Source: JACRBK01 sp964427955 (GTDB lineage: Bacteria; Chloroflexota; Anaerolineae; Aggregatilineales; Aggregatilineaceae). Taken from it: a stretch of 5,789 bases of DNA. The stretch is from contig CAYRWY010000384.1 of assembly GCA_964427955.1 (NCBI GenBank), positions 1-5,789 of the forward strand, given 5' to 3'. A model generated the notes under the pieces. That model saw nothing but the letters and a program-made list of their open reading frames with translations, ran no database searches and was not told the origin of the DNA. Each line of letters starts with the position of its first letter. Positions within the stretch are counted from its first letter, which is position 1. Below, piece after piece: positions 5,061 to 5,789 of the stretch. Position numbers and translations under genes: made by a program.

Positions 5061-5789
5061 ATGCGCGTCTATCTGGAGACTACCGGTTGCCGCCTGAACC
5101 AGAGCGAGGTCGAGACGATGGCGCGCCAGTTCCGGCAGGCCGGGCACACGCTGGTGAACTCCGCCGAAGAGGCCGATCTCTGCGTGGTCAATACCTGTGC
5201 GGTGACGCGCGAAGCCGAACATTCCAGCCGCGGCCTGATCCGCCGTCTGAATCGTGCCAACCCGGCAGCTCAGATCGTCGCGACGGGCTGTTACGCGCAC
5301 CTGTCGCCGGGCGTGGTTGGCGCGCTGCCGGGCGTGTCCCAGGTCGTCGATAACCTGGCCAAAGACCGCCTGGTTCCGCTGGTGTTGAACACCGATCTAC
5401 CGGAGAGTTTCGACCGTGAGCCGCTGGATCGCGAAGCGTTGGCGGGGGTGTTGGGACGCACGCGGGCTTTTGTCAAAGTGCAGGACGGCTGCGACAACCG
5501 CTGCACGTTCTGTGTGACCACCATCGCGCGGGGAGCCGGGCGCAGTCGCGCGGCGGCGGACGTCGTGCGCGAGATTCAGACGCTCGCGGCGGCAGGGTAT
5601 CAGGAAGCAGTCCTGACCGGGGTACACCTGGGTTCCTACGGGCATGATCGTCACGAACGCGACGGTCTGGCGGACCTGATCCGGATGATTCTCGACCAGA
5701 CCCCGATGGCCCGCCTGCGGCTGTCCTCGCTCGAACCCTGGGATCTCTCGCCGGAGTTTTTCGATCTGTGGGCGAATCCCCGGCTGTGC
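5061..5789 (+). CDS. mtaB: tRNA t6A37 methylthiotransferase MtaB, N-terminal part (runs off right edge)
   Basis: MtaB is a radical-SAM enzyme that adds a methylthio group to C2 of t6A at position 37 of tRNAs reading ANN codons, using two 4Fe-4S clusters. The first 243 codons are present. The UPF0004 domain has its three cluster cysteines at Cys10 (LETTGCRLNQSEVE), Cys46 (VVNTCAVT) and Cys77 (ATGCYA). The radical-SAM motif CxxxCxxC is at Cys144, Cys148 and Cys151 (VQDGCDNRCTFC), followed by TTIARGAGRSR. GVHLGSYG and RLSSLEPWDLSPEFFDLW fit the family. The rest of the radical-SAM barrel and the TRAM domain lie beyond the edge. MtaB is favoured over MiaB by the short N-terminus starting directly at the first strand, the TGCR-LNQ-E motif and the NTCAVT block; RimO is less likely. 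It follows the membrane gene by 3 nt, so they may be cotranscribed, though their functions look unrelated. Confidence 0.88.
   Translation, partial: MRVYLETTGCRLNQSEVETMARQFRQAGHTLVNSAEEADLCVVNTCAVTREAEHSSRGLIRRLNRANPAAQIVATGCYAHLSPGVVGALPGVSQVVDNLAKDRLVPLVLNTDLPESFDREPLDREALAGVLGRTRAFVKVQDGCDNRCTFCVTTIARGAGRSRAAADVVREIQTLAAAGYQEAVLTGVHLGSYGHDRHERDGLADLIRMILDQTPMARLRLSSLEPWDLSPEFFDLWANPRLC

Noticed and set aside
3936..5300. 454-codon open frame on the minus strand
   Set aside because: It lies antisense to the five-TM gene and mtaB, both of which have clear domains. Its translation is a His/Arg/Gln-rich composition typical of the reverse frame of GC-rich genes and has no recognisable motif.

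Overview
This window looks like a scaffold piece from an uncultured, GC-rich bacterium, most likely a member of Chloroflexota (Anaerolineae-like). That placement is an inference from several things: Thr-Pro linkers after signal sequences, an FtsK with a long Ala/Pro/Lys-rich N-terminus, an MtaB-type enzyme with the CTFCVTTIARG variant, and generally high GC. No rRNA or other marker is present to confirm it. I see no tRNA, rRNA, CRISPR array or insertion sequence.

Layout: (1) 1-702, minus strand: the N-terminal 234 codons of an FtsK/SpoIIIE-type DNA translocase, running off the left edge. (2) 703-910: a divergent intergenic region. It holds two near-identical extended -10 elements facing ftsK, a small perfect inverted repeat, and a TATAAT box facing right. 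(3) 911-2712, plus strand: a stand-alone response-regulator receiver protein whose stop codon overlaps by one base the start of a secreted or anchored TPR-repeat protein. (4) 2713-2780: a short spacer with a good sigma70-like promoter and Shine-Dalgarno. (5) 2781-3631: a secreted protein with one concanavalin/LamG-like beta-sandwich domain, interrupted by a run of exactly 100 N. (6) 3681-5057: a protein with five membrane segments and an extracytoplasmic C-terminal domain resembling that of the preceding gene. (7) 5061 to the right edge: the first 243 codons of mtaB, a radical-SAM tRNA methylthiotransferase.

The N run is flanked by an exact 55-bp direct repeat abutting the gap on both sides. 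This is the signature of two contigs that overlap and were scaffolded without being merged. Collapsing the overlap removes 155 bases and restores an uninterrupted 231-residue protein with a clean TAG stop. The apparent frameshift at the gap is therefore probably not biological.

Functionally, ftsK (chromosome segregation) and mtaB (tRNA modification) are housekeeping genes. The middle four genes are accessory: a receiver, a TPR scaffold, and two envelope proteins with related ligand-binding-like domains. The two envelope genes are the best candidates for an undescribed functional unit, perhaps an envelope binding or sensing pair, but nothing in the sequence names a ligand or an enzymatic activity. 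I do not see a defence system or other clearly novel machinery here.
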